From NCBI GenBank assembly GCA_918797485.1, contig CAKKNE010000002.1, forward strand, positions 958,501 to 1,022,500: 64,000 nucleotides of DNA. Reading direction: 5' to 3'. The first letter of the stretch is position 1, and every line of letters begins with the position of its first letter. Made by a program: the position numbers and the translations under genes. This DNA comes from Pelagomonas calceolata. Taxonomy: Eukaryota; Sar; Pelagophyceae; Pelagomonadales; Pelagomonadaceae. Of the stretch, positions 54,925 to 63,925 are shown one piece after another. Below the pieces are notes generated by a model. It saw only the letters and a program-made list of their open reading frames with translations, was not told the origin of the DNA and did not search any database.

Positions 54925-55494
54925 TCAGTGCGCATCCCAGTTGAACGTATTCAGCACTCCCCGCACCTTGAACGGCGCCGCCTTCGCAGTCGCCGACGCC
55001 TTCCCATCGCGCGCGGCCTGTCGCGCAAGCGCCGCGCAGACCGTCTGGTGATGCCCCCAATTCGCGATCTGGCATGCCTCCGAGCAATATCGCGCCACGC
55101 CGCACCCGCCGCAGACCATAAAGCGCGGCTCGGATAGGGCGACTCGCTGGCCGCACTGATCGCAGATTCGGCGCCGGATTCGCGGCCAGTGGGGCTGCAA
55201 GTCGGGCCAGCGCCTCAAGGCATCAATCGCGTTGGACACGCCCTTGGTGGTCACTTTCCTAAGACACACAAGGGACATATACTCCCGCCTTCCAGGGTCC
55301 GTATCCCCATGCGTCCCGATATCATCTTTCAATCCTTTGAAGCCCATCGCCATATACAACTGAAGCTCCTGCCCGCTTGTAATTGGGGTCCCGTCTATGT
55401 GGCGCCAGTGATCTTTTTCGAACCGTTTATGCGGTTTCAAGAACCCCGCTGCGGCGCCGCCCGGCTCTCGCTGTCGCCGCGATTTCTTGCCCAT
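54925..55494 (-). CDS. MYND zinc-finger protein
   Basis: A 189-residue protein from ATG 55494. The MYND finger is at about 110-152: CDQCGQ...CGGCGVARYCSEACQIANWGHHQTVC, with all eight metal ligands. The N-terminus is basic and Gly-rich (MGKKSRRQREPGG). MYND fingers bind proline-rich peptides in transcriptional or signalling partners. There is no SET or other enzymatic domain. Function unknown. Confidence 0.85.
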   Translation of the reverse strand: MGKKSRRQREPGGAAAGFLKPHKRFEKDHWRHIDGTPITSGQELQLYMAMGFKGLKDDIGTHGDTDPGRREYMSLVCLRKVTTKGVSNAIDALRRWPDLQPHWPRIRRRICDQCGQRVALSEPRFMVCGGCGVARYCSEACQIANWGHHQTVCAALARQAARDGKASATAKAAPFKVRGVLNTFNWDAH

Positions 55495-56020
55495 GGTTTG
55501 CTTTGCCGTCGCCGGCCGCTGTGGTGTGTCGCCGCGGTTCTCTCGCGCCGTCCGCGGCGCCAGATGGGATCGCGCTGGGACGCGCGCTATGAGGATCCGA
55601 CTGGCAGGTTTGAAAATGAGATACAGGGGGCCCGAATCGCACGGCGCAAGCGCGGCGCGTCGATTCTGCTTGAACGGATCTTCAATAATTTACCACTGGC
55701 GCTCGCTCCGCCTGTCTCAGGCGCGCGCGGCCGCCGCACACAAATATGCCCCTGGAGTGTAAAACAGGTTTTGAACGGATCAATCCAACACGAACATGGA
55801 CGTCTATATAGACGCCTTCCAATAATCCTCGCACCCCGCCGACGCATAGAATTCAAAGACACTCTAGCGCTGTAAACTCCCAAGGAGGCCCAGCTGCTGG
55901 CTGCCGCATCTGCTGGCAGCGGCGAAAACGCTCCCAAATAGATTCGGGGGCTACGCAAAACACAGCGATTCGAGGGGCTGCCCGCCGGCCCTGAGTCGGA
56001 GCGGTCTCAGACAGGGGAGC
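55495..56020. other. Divergent intergenic region, no gene seen
   Basis: 526 bp between the MYND gene (minus) and the CAMTA gene (plus). Open frames here are short or shadows. No motif copy is seen. Confidence 0.4.
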
Positions 56021-58078
56021 ATGGCAGCCCTCCCCCGCCCCCGCACCCACTACGCCGCCGCCGCCGCGAATCGCTGGCTCCTCCCCGAAGAGATCCTCGA
56101 CCTCTTGACCCACGCCGGCCGCCTGAACCTCCAGACGTCCGGCGCGGCGCCGGACCGGCCGCCGAGTGGCGCGTGCTACCTGTTTGATCGACGGGTCTGC
56201 CGACGCTTCCGGGCCGACGGCCACGGCTGGACGAGCCGCGGCGATAGTAATCGCGTGCGCGAGGACCACGTGCGGCTCCGCGTGGACGGTACTCCGAGAG
56301 TGGCCGCGGCACATGCCCACCACGCCGACGACCCGCAGTTCCACCGGAGGACCTACCAGCTCATCGACGAGGGGGCGCCGTTGTCCTTGGTCCACTATCG
56401 CCGCGTCTTGCCAAGAGAGGCCGGGGCGCGCGTCGTCAGAAGGCGCGAAGCGGAGCGCCAGAGCGCGCTCCTACAATCGTCGGCCATGGACACGGACCTG
56501 AGCACGTGGGCGGCCGTCTTCGGCGAGGACGACACGAGCCACGAGTTACGAGCGTCGCCCGTCGCGGTGGACTGCCTGTCTTCTGTCAAGCATCCACCGT
56601 CCACGATCCAACGCGTCGAGCCGCCGCCGGCGCCTGTTGTGAAGAGGTCAATAGCGGACGTCGCGCCCCGGCGGTGTGGCTTGGTGGAGACGACGTTCCT
56701 CATTTGCGTCGACGCGCCGCTCGACCCCTTGCAAAGCGGGGAGCGGCTCGCGGTGCGGTTCAGCGGCGGCCTCGACGTCATCACGCCCGCCACAAAAGTG
56801 AACCCCTACTGCGTGCGCTGCGTTTTGAAGCCGCAAGCCGCGGGCCGGGCGACTTTGGAAGTTGTCGCGGCGCGCGGGTCCATCGCGCGGCCGCTGACGA
56901 AGGTTGATGGGGACGGCGTGACCGTCGGGCCGCCGGCGCCCGCGGACGCGGCGCTGGACCAGGTGAGGCCTGCGCCAACGCCCGCGGACGCTGCGATGGA
57001 CGACGAGGCGCCGGTCGCAAACGAGGCGCGGCCGTCGAAGCGCGCGGCGACCGACGACGACGCCGCGCGGCGAAGGACGGACGAGGCGGCGACCGAACGG
57101 CCGGCGGACGGCGGCCGGCAAAGCTCCGCACCACGCGTCCCGCTGCACCTCGACGCCTTCGACGCGAACACTCTATCAGCGTTAAGTGATTCCGAGCTCG
57201 ACGCGGCCGTCGAGCAGCTCATGCTACGGGTGGTCGGCCAGATGGGCCGGCTCGCCGCCACGCCGCAAGACCTGCGGGACGAATTGGATGCGCCCGATGC
57301 TCACGGCCTGTCGTTGTGTCATTACTGCGCGCTGTACGGTCTGGCGGACCTCGTGGACGCCCTCATATCAAAAGGCGCATCACCTGATGGGGCCCCTGGA
57401 TGCGGCGAGACGCCGTTGCATCTCGCGGCGGCGGCGGGCAAGGGCGAGACGGTCTCCGTGCTGCTAAAGCGCGGCGCGGATCCAGGGAGGAGGGACGCCC
57501 GGGGCCGGACGGCGCGCGACGTCGCTCATGATAGAGGACATATTCAACTCGCTGAAGCATTGGGGTCCGAGACGACGCGGCGCCCGTCCCTCGAGGACGC
57601 GCCTTCTGTACCGTCCGAGGCGGCTTTACTGCATATGGCCTTCTCGTCGCTGTCCATACGCGAGAAGTGCGCGTTGGCACTCGCGAAGAGGGATAGAAGC
57701 GACAGTGTCTCCGTCATCACGGACTCGAGCGACCAGGAGTCCTTGGATGCGGCCGTGACGTTGCTCGCGCCGGACGAGCGCCAACTACTGGAAGCCGAGG
57801 CCGTGACCGTCACAGCAAATGCCCGCGCGTGGATCGCGCGGCGGCACTTCGTGAAAGTCAGGGATGCGGCGCGAACCTTGGAGGCGCGCTGGCTCGAGCA
57901 CCGGAAGCGGGAACGCTCGTCCCTCGAAAAGATCCCCGAAGACAGTGAACCCCTCACGAAGTTCCAGGCCGCGGCGCGCGGCGCGCTCGCGCGCGGCCAG
58001 CTGGCCACGATCAAGGCCCAGATGCTCGCTTTATTGGTCATCTCGCGGGGGTTCCGGGATAAGTTGAGGAATCCTTAG
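56021..58078 (+). CDS. CAMTA: CAMTA-type transcription factor (CG-1, TIG, ankyrin, IQ)
   Basis: A 685-residue protein from ATG 56021. The CG-1 DNA-binding domain is at about 8-135: RWLLPEEILDLL, PPSGACYLFDRRVCRRFRADGHGW, VREDHVRLRVDG and FHRRTYQLID...LVHYRRV. A TIG/IPT-like segment is at about 225-285 and two ankyrin repeats at about 425-500 (GETPLHLAAAAGKGETVSVLLKRGADPG). IQ-like motifs near the C-terminus (VTANARAWIARRHFVKVR, FQAAARGALARGQL) would bind calmodulin. Domain order is that of plant and animal CAMTAs, which link calcium to transcription through CGCG-type sites. Its stop codon abuts that of the next gene. Confidence 0.93.
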   Translation: MAALPRPRTHYAAAAANRWLLPEEILDLLTHAGRLNLQTSGAAPDRPPSGACYLFDRRVCRRFRADGHGWTSRGDSNRVREDHVRLRVDGTPRVAAAHAHHADDPQFHRRTYQLIDEGAPLSLVHYRRVLPREAGARVVRRREAERQSALLQSSAMDTDLSTWAAVFGEDDTSHELRASPVAVDCLSSVKHPPSTIQRVEPPPAPVVKRSIADVAPRRCGLVETTFLICVDAPLDPLQSGERLAVRFSGGLDVITPATKVNPYCVRCVLKPQAAGRATLEVVAARGSIARPLTKVDGDGVTVGPPAPADAALDQVRPAPTPADAAMDDEAPVANEARPSKRAATDDDAARRRTDEAATERPADGGRQSSAPRVPLHLDAFDANTLSALSDSELDAAVEQLMLRVVGQMGRLAATPQDLRDELDAPDAHGLSLCHYCALYGLADLVDALISKGASPDGAPGCGETPLHLAAAAGKGETVSVLLKRGADPGRRDARGRTARDVAHDRGHIQLAEALGSETTRRPSLEDAPSVPSEAALLHMAFSSLSIREKCALALAKRDRSDSVSVITDSSDQESLDAAVTLLAPDERQLLEAEAVTVTANARAWIARRHFVKVRDAARTLEARWLEHRKRERSSLEKIPEDSEPLTKFQAAARGALARGQLATIKAQMLALLVISRGFRDKLRNP

Positions 58079-59098
58079 TTAAAGGAATATGCGCATGGCG
58101 TGGAGCACGGGCGCGCGGCAGACGGGGCACGCGTCGGCGTCGTCGCGTTTGAGGTATGTGGCGACGCACCGGCCGCACAATACATGACCGCAGGGCACGA
58201 GCGCCGTGTCGCGGCCCGGCTGCAGGCAGCACGGGCACTCCGCGGCGTTATTTGTTTGTTGTATGGGCGGCGGCGGTGGCGGCGGCTGTATGGTTGTTGC
58301 TGGTGTCCCGATGGGCGCGACGATCGTCCCGAAGGGGTTACTACTACGGCCCGACGACGACGACGCCATGGTATCAGTAGGAGGCGTGAAGACGGGGTCC
58401 TCCTGTCTATCGTCGTCGCGCCACTCGCCGTAGCCGTAGGGCCCGACGATCCCATCGGCACTGAGCGTCCCGAAACTCTCGTTCCTTTTGACGGTAGGTA
58501 TTTGGGGCGCCGACGGCGGTTCCGAGGCGTCGGGCTCCTTCTTTGGTGGAGATGCCGGGGGCGTCACGACCGCGGCAGGAGGGTCAGGTTCGAGCACGGG
58601 CGCCTGGGAGGCATCCAAAGGTCGCACCTCCCGCGCGACGGTCGCGCCGTTGTGGCTTCCCAGCGCGTAGGCCACCAAGGAACTCGGCGGCAGCCGCAGC
58701 GGCACGGACGGATGCGAAAACGCGGAGCGGTGCGCCATGATGTTCTTCTTGCGGTCCGTCTCGCCGAGTGGTCTTATAAAACCGAAGCCCTGGGGCTTGT
58801 AGAAGAGGAGCTCCCCGACCTCTCTTCTAGAGGCTCCGATGAGCCGGGCGGCCGCCTCGGCGTCCAATCCCAACGTTTCCAGATCGTCCTGATCTACAGT
58901 TTTCATGCCGGCGTAGTCCAAATGTTTTAGTTTTTGCGCGTGCTTCCCGAGGCTCAGCCGCGACAATAACTCAGGCAGGCACCTTTCTTCCCTCGTCCGG
59001 CCCGGCGTCTTCACGGGATCGCGCGCGCGGCGGCCGCGGCCCCGGCCGCGGCCGCGCTTGCCTCTTGCAGGGGGCTGCTCGATGAGTGCGAAGCCCAT
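58079..59098 (-). CDS. SAM / cold-shock-like / RING E3 ligase
   Basis: A 339-residue protein from ATG 59098. Residues about 10-30 are RG-rich. A SAM domain lies at about 42-88 (LLSRLSLGKHAQKLKHLDYAGM, DLETLGL), then a cold-shock-like strand set at about 95-125 (KPQGFGFIRPLGETDRKKNIMAHRSAF). A Pro-rich linker with PPPPPPP follows. The C-terminal C3HC4-type RING is at about 287-330: CPCCLQPGRDTALVPCGHVLCGRCV and CPVCRAP. RG and cold-shock parts suggest RNA binding; the RING recruits E2. An RNA-linked ubiquitin ligase is inferred. Confidence 0.82.
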   Translation of the reverse strand: MGFALIEQPPARGKRGRGRGRGRRARDPVKTPGRTREERCLPELLSRLSLGKHAQKLKHLDYAGMKTVDQDDLETLGLDAEAAARLIGASRREVGELLFYKPQGFGFIRPLGETDRKKNIMAHRSAFSHPSVPLRLPPSSLVAYALGSHNGATVAREVRPLDASQAPVLEPDPPAAVVTPPASPPKKEPDASEPPSAPQIPTVKRNESFGTLSADGIVGPYGYGEWRDDDRQEDPVFTPPTDTMASSSSGRSSNPFGTIVAPIGTPATTIQPPPPPPPIQQTNNAAECPCCLQPGRDTALVPCGHVLCGRCVATYLKRDDADACPVCRAPVLHAMRIFL

Positions 59099-59442
59099 GG
59101 GCCCTGTGCCTCCCGAAAGTCTCGGTTCTTTTGCAAGGGCCGCTTTGCCTTTTGTTAGGCAGCCTCACCAGGTACCTTCCTGGCACCGGGCAGCCTCTGC
59201 TCGGCCCGCGCGGCCGATAGCCAGACGCGACACTCTGCGAGCTGATGAGACTTGCAGCCTGAGTAGATGAATGCTAGTAGCTAGCCGGCCGGCGCCGGGC
59301 ATAGCCATCGCATACATGAAGACGACTGCGCGGACCCGTCCCGGGCGCCTGGACGGGTCGGTGGCTTCCGGGCTCGCTGCCGCCTCGGCAGCCGGTTTGG
59401 TGGCTGCCCAAGCGGCAAAAGAGCTGCCCAAAAGCCGCAACC
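59099..59442. other. Divergent intergenic region
   Basis: It lies between the RING gene (minus) and the kinesin gene (plus). A shortened GCTAGTAGCTAGC at about 59274-59286 may be a degenerate GCTAG element, about 160 bp from the kinesin ATG. Confidence 0.4.
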
Positions 59443-62313
59443 ATGGCCACGGAGTACCTGCGCGTGCTGGTCAACACCGTAGCCATCCGCGACGAGCCGG
59501 GCAGCACGGACCGCCTCGGCGACTTTACCAAAAATGACGCGGTGAAGCTCATAAAACCATGTACGAGCGACGGCGTGCCGGAGTGGGTCGAGGTCGACAT
59601 GGTCGGGGCCATCCGCGAGCCCGCGGAGGAGGGCCGCGAGAGACCATCGAAAGGCTTCGTGCGGACGCGGAACCGCGTCGCCACGCTCCTCGAGCCGTGG
59701 ACCGATTCTACAGAAGCGTCAAAAGCTCGGGACGACCAGGCGGCGAAGCGCAACGACGGCACGTCGTGGTTCAAGTCGGCGACGCGGACGGCCGCCTCGG
59801 CGGCCTCGCACGCGAAGCCTTTGTTAGCTGGTGGCCGCGAGGAGTACGAGCGGCGCCAGCGCCTGCACGCGGCCGCCTCGGACTTAATAAGGGAGTGTCG
59901 CATGGGGCCCGTCGCCCTGCGCCAGAAGCTCCTCGATACGTTTGATGAAAAGGACTGGGCCGCCGCGCATTTAGCTGATGACAAGGTCCTGCGCGCTTTG
60001 CACTTCGTGGCCGAACGAGACGCGCGGGCGCCCGCCGTCGAGTCGCACGGGAGTGTACCAACGCCGCCGTCACCCGAGCAGAAGGTGCCCGTGCGCCCGC
60101 CGCCGTCGCCCGCGCGCGGGCTCGTGACCATTCGCGAAGAGCGCAAGATATACACAGGGCCCGGCTCGAGCACTTGCGAGCTGGGGCCCGCGACGGAAGT
60201 GAAGGGCGCGCTCGGCGCCCTCGTCGCCGATTCCGACGTCTTCGGCGAGCTCTGGGTGCGGCTGCCCTTCGCGAGCCGCGCGGCGCTCGCCCAGGCGGCG
60301 CGCGGCGTCTGCAAGGCCGCGCGCGGTGTGCCGTGGCGGCGCCAGTGCGTGGCTTTGGCTGATGCGTGCGGTGTATTAGATGCGGCGTTCGGCGACGGCG
60401 CCACGGATGCCGTGGACGACGCCGCCTGGCGCGCGCGCTTCGTCGACGTCTGGACGCGGCGGCGCCACAAGTGGCGCGGCGGCGCGGACCCGGGCGGCTC
60501 GTTCTCCATACGGGCCGTCGTGCGCTTCCGGCCGCGCCTCGTGGCGGCTTCGGAGACGGACCACGGTGGCGTCTTCCTGCCGTTGCACCAGCGGCTCCAG
60601 CTCCGCAAACTCGGCCACAACACGCCGTGCCTCGAGGCAGAAGTGTCTGAACGCATCGGTCTTGTGAATGAGTCGGTGGAGACCTACGCGGACCGCCAGA
60701 AGAGGCGCCGCTCGGAAGCGCGGCGCAACACGGAGGCGCTCCGCCGAGCCAAGAAAGAAGGCAAGCGCCTGAACAGCGAGAACGTCCACCCGAACTGCGA
60801 GCCCGCGCCGGCCGCCGCCGAGGCGCCGGCGCCGGCGCCCGTGCCCGAGGCGCCCGCGCCGATCACCGCCGAGGCGCCCGCGCCCGCTGTGGAGGCCCCC
60901 GCGCCGGCGCCCGCGGAAGAAGAGGCCCCGCGAGGCGCCTTCGCGGCCGCGGCCGCCGTCTCCGCCAAGGTCGTCGGCGTCGAAAGCCAGAGGGTGCTGG
61001 TCGGCGTCCCGGGCACGGGTCTGTCCTACTTCAACTTCGAGCGGGTATTAGACGGCGACGCCAATCAAGAAAGCTCCTACGAAACATCCTGCGCCCCGCT
61101 CGTCAAGAGCTTTTGTGATGGGACGAACGGGTGCCTGCTAGCCTACGGCCAGACCGGCTCAGGTAAAACACATACGATGTTCGGGCCCCCGGACACTTTA
61201 AGTGACGCGTGCCACGCGCCGGGCTCGGAGCTCTCTCGAAATGCGGGTGTGGTGCCCCGGGCGCTCGCGGACTGTTTGAAGGCCGTGGAAGGGGCGAAGG
61301 AAAGAGGGGCTTGTGTCAATGCCACTCTATCGTTCACCTACCTCGAGCTGTACCGGGAGCAGCTCACGGATCTGATGACGGGCGAGAAGGTCTCTCTTTA
61401 TAGAGTCGGCAAGGGCGCGGCGGCGGACGAGTATAGGGAGCAGGCCGGGTGCGACGACGACGTGCTGCTGGGCAACGCGACGCACTTCGACGTCACGGCA
61501 CACGGCGCTAAGAAGGCGTGGGCGGCCTTAGCCGAGGCGGAAGGTCGCAAGAGGCGGGCCGCGACGGCCATGAACGCTCGTTCTTCGCGCGCGCACACCG
61601 TCTTCGCCCTCAGCCTGACGCAGCGCCGCTCGATCAATGAAGCGGTCTTATCGTCGAAGCTCTACCTCTGCGACCTCGGCGGGAGCGAGCAGGTCAAGAA
61701 GTCCAAGGCGACCGGGCAACGCTTCCAGGAGGCCGTCGAGATCAATCGCTCGCTGACGGTGCTCGGCCGCGTCGTCGACGCCTTAGTAAGAAAGAACAAG
61801 TACCACGTGCCCTACTACGAGAGTCGCCTGACCACCTTGCTGCAGCCGGCCTTCGGCGGCAACGCGCGGACCACGATTTTGATCGCGGCGTCGCCGGACG
61901 ACAAGGACGGCGACGAGGCGCTCGCGGCGCTGCGCTTCGGGCGGCGGTGCGCTCGCATCGAGAACTCGACGAAATGTTCGACGGCGAACATGAAGGAAGT
62001 CCTCGAGCACCTCGAGGGGCAGATTGGTGACGCGAAGAAAGAGTTGGCAACCTTGGAGGCGCGCGGCGCGAAACAGCGAGCGGAAGCGGAGGCGTCGGAT
62101 GCGACGCTGCGAGGCATGGGCGCCGGCCACAACGCGGCGTCGCGATTGCAAGCCGTTTCGCACCAAGACGACACGGGCGGCGACGTCACCAAGGAGTCGC
62201 GCCTCGCGGGTGCCAAGGGGTATACGCACGTCGACGACGACGCGGGCCAGTACGTCATCCTGACGCAGAAGCTCGCGGCGCTCGAGGCGCGACGACGGCT
62301 CGTCGTCGGTTGA
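59443..62313 (+). CDS. Kinesin with SH3-like and F-box-like N-terminus and a split motor domain
   Basis: A 956-residue, intronless protein from ATG 59443. Residues 1-75 look like an SH3b-type barrel (YLRVLVNTVAIRDEPGS, then SKGFVRTRNRVATLL). Residues about 268-345 resemble an F-box plus its conserved follow-on (LWVRLPFASRAALAQAARGV and WRARFVDVWTRRRHKWRGG). The motor begins at about 355 (SIRAVVRFRPR) but breaks off for about 160 residues of charged and Pro/Ala/Glu-rich sequence. It resumes at about 529 (YFNFERVLDGD) with P-loop AYGQTGSGKTHT, switch I NARSSRAHTVF and switch II LCDLGGSEQ. All nucleotide motifs are intact. A short coiled coil ends the protein. Confidence 0.88.
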   Translation: MATEYLRVLVNTVAIRDEPGSTDRLGDFTKNDAVKLIKPCTSDGVPEWVEVDMVGAIREPAEEGRERPSKGFVRTRNRVATLLEPWTDSTEASKARDDQAAKRNDGTSWFKSATRTAASAASHAKPLLAGGREEYERRQRLHAAASDLIRECRMGPVALRQKLLDTFDEKDWAAAHLADDKVLRALHFVAERDARAPAVESHGSVPTPPSPEQKVPVRPPPSPARGLVTIREERKIYTGPGSSTCELGPATEVKGALGALVADSDVFGELWVRLPFASRAALAQAARGVCKAARGVPWRRQCVALADACGVLDAAFGDGATDAVDDAAWRARFVDVWTRRRHKWRGGADPGGSFSIRAVVRFRPRLVAASETDHGGVFLPLHQRLQLRKLGHNTPCLEAEVSERIGLVNESVETYADRQKRRRSEARRNTEALRRAKKEGKRLNSENVHPNCEPAPAAAEAPAPAPVPEAPAPITAEAPAPAVEAPAPAPAEEEAPRGAFAAAAAVSAKVVGVESQRVLVGVPGTGLSYFNFERVLDGDANQESSYETSCAPLVKSFCDGTNGCLLAYGQTGSGKTHTMFGPPDTLSDACHAPGSELSRNAGVVPRALADCLKAVEGAKERGACVNATLSFTYLELYREQLTDLMTGEKVSLYRVGKGAAADEYREQAGCDDDVLLGNATHFDVTAHGAKKAWAALAEAEGRKRRAATAMNARSSRAHTVFALSLTQRRSINEAVLSSKLYLCDLGGSEQVKKSKATGQRFQEAVEINRSLTVLGRVVDALVRKNKYHVPYYESRLTTLLQPAFGGNARTTILIAASPDDKDGDEALAALRFGRRCARIENSTKCSTANMKEVLEHLEGQIGDAKKELATLEARGAKQRAEAEASDATLRGMGAGHNAASRLQAVSHQDDTGGDVTKESRLAGAKGYTHVDDDAGQYVILTQKLAALEARRRLVVG

Positions 62314-62353
62314 TTGATTGTTCATAGCCCTCCCCCCGATTAAGTCACAAGTT

Positions 62354-63346
62354 TTAATTCGCCGGCTTCGCGTCCGCCGACGGCCTCGCCTGTTCGGCGA
62401 CGCGCCCCATGAGTACACGAACACCACCGATCGCGGCATCGCGCCAGAGACCAATCCCCTGAGGCTCCATGTAGAGGCTGTTCCTGAGCCGGAACGACCG
62501 CGAGACCTCGATCGCGACGGCCGCGTGTGGCTCGTCGTCCAGCTCCTCGGCAGCGCTGTCGATGGCGGCAAGGACCTCGCTGACGGGCGGCGCCGCCGGG
62601 TTCCGCGACGGCGTGAAACCGAGCCTTCGCTCGTCCGCGCTGAAGCCGATGGACGCCTCAAATGCGAGCTCGCCGACGTGCGCGCCGAGGATGTGGCCAA
62701 GCAGTAGGTCTCCGTTCAAAGCGTCGACGGCACGCACCCTTCGCGCGAATTGGACCGTGCCCGGCGACCAGTAGTGCTCTTCGGCGTCCGGCTCCTCGCC
62801 CAACTCGACGATTTCTGGGCGATCGGCCTTGAGCGCTGCCGCGAGCGCCGGCGCGCGCCTCAAACCGTCGCCGTGCTCTTGCCAGAACTGCGCGGCGACG
62901 CCTTGCAGCGACGAGAAGTCCTCGAGTTCACCCTCTGCCGTTGGGGCTCTGTCCAGCGCCGCCACCTGCGCGTCGAGGCAGGCCTCGAGGACGCCGTAGG
63001 CGCGGTGCAGGACCGTCAGATGCGTCGTGCGGGTCCGCGGCGACGCCAATGATCTGAGAGCGCCCAACCGCAGGCGCCGCGCGTCGCGCCGCGAGTTGTG
63101 GATGCCGAAGCCGATCTTTTCGAGCAAGCGCTTGCGCTTGTAATGCGAGAGCGCATTGGTTTCGCTGGATAGGAGGCGTCGCTGTGACTGCAGCGCACTA
63201 CTGCTGGGCGCCGCGCCGCGCGCGAACACCCCGCGGGAGAGCACGCGTCGCTGAGGAGGCGGGAGAGCAGTGCTGAGCAGACGGCATTGCGGCGCTCCTT
63301 GCGCCACAGGAATGGACAGCCGCTGCGTGGCGGCTCTGAGCATCAT
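62354..63346 (-). CDS. Heme-oxygenase-like protein with mitochondrial-type leader
   Basis: A 330-residue protein from ATG 63346 (another ATG follows at once). The first 65 residues are Arg/Ser/Ala-rich with no acidic residues until SSETNA, a mitochondrial-type presequence. The helical core (THLTVLHRAYGVLEACLDAQV, then DLLLGHILGAHVGELAFEASIG) resembles the heme oxygenase fold, in which the second helix lies over heme. The proximal His is not certain from sequence alone. An enzyme cleaving heme, or another helical-bundle protein of the same fold, are both possible. Confidence 0.45.
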   Translation of the reverse strand: MMLRAATQRLSIPVAQGAPQCRLLSTALPPPQRRVLSRGVFARGAAPSSSALQSQRRLLSSETNALSHYKRKRLLEKIGFGIHNSRRDARRLRLGALRSLASPRTRTTHLTVLHRAYGVLEACLDAQVAALDRAPTAEGELEDFSSLQGVAAQFWQEHGDGLRRAPALAAALKADRPEIVELGEEPDAEEHYWSPGTVQFARRVRAVDALNGDLLLGHILGAHVGELAFEASIGFSADERRLGFTPSRNPAAPPVSEVLAAIDSAAEELDDEPHAAVAIEVSRSFRLRNSLYMEPQGIGLWRDAAIGGVRVLMGRVAEQARPSADAKPAN

Positions 63347-63661
63347 TTACCCGCGTATGACGACCGCGTTTCGGCCCTAGACGACGCGTGCGCTGGTTAA
63401 AAGCTTGCCTGGCCAAAACCGGCTAGTGTCTTACAGGTCGCTAGGTGCGGAGATTAGTCGACAAATTGAGCCCAGCGGACGCGGGACGACCGTCCTCTCG
63501 CGCGCCGAAGCTCTCGGTTTAGTATATCCACTGCGGAGCTCGTCAGCAACCAAGCGCGGGCGCCCGGCGGACTCCCCTCAGCACATTCACCACCAGCGGC
63601 TGCAAGGTCGCCGCGCGCGACAGCAAATCCGCGCGCCACAGCGCCGCACCTACGCGCAACC
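63347..63661. other. Divergent intergenic region
   Basis: It lies between the heme-oxygenase-like gene (minus) and NDUFB7 (plus) and holds GCTAG element copy 8. Confidence 0.5.
63422..63444 (+). promoter_or_regulatory. GCTAG/CTAGC element (copy 8)
   Basis: It reads GCTAGTGTCTTACAGG then TCGCTAG. It is about 240 bp upstream of the NDUFB7 ATG, in its orientation. Confidence 0.6.
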
Positions 63662-63925
63662 ATGGGCGGCGGCCACGACCTGCCGACGACGCCTGCCACG
63701 CGCACGGAAATGGCGGATGCGAACCTTGCGGTCGCATACCGCGACGCCTGCGCCCACCTTCTTATCCCTTTGAACAAATGCCGGCGCAAGACGTTCTACA
63801 TGCCTTGGGAGTGCGGCCATCTGAGACATGAATACGAGCGCTGCCAGTACGTCGAGTGGCTCAAGCGGAGCAAAGACGAGACGGTCCGCGCGTCGGCCGC
63901 GGACGGCGGCGGCGGGCACCACTGA
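63662..63925 (+). CDS. NDUFB7: Mitochondrial complex I subunit NDUFB7 (B18)
   Basis: An 87-residue protein from ATG 63662. It has the twin CX9C pattern of the B18 subunit, CAHLLIPLNKC and CGHLRHEYERC, in the context KTFYMPWECGHLRHEYERCQYVEW. The N-terminus lacks a cleavable leader, as in NDUFB7, which is imported into the intermembrane space by the MIA40 disulfide relay. It is an accessory subunit of the complex I membrane arm. A Gly/His tail ends the protein. Confidence 0.92.
   Translation: MGGGHDLPTTPATRTEMADANLAVAYRDACAHLLIPLNKCRRKTFYMPWECGHLRHEYERCQYVEWLKRSKDETVRASAADGGGGHH

Noticed and set aside
59274-60656. A 460-codon minus-strand frame overlapping the kinesin
   Set aside because: Ser/Arg/Thr-rich shadow of the kinesin frame, whose motor motifs are unambiguous.
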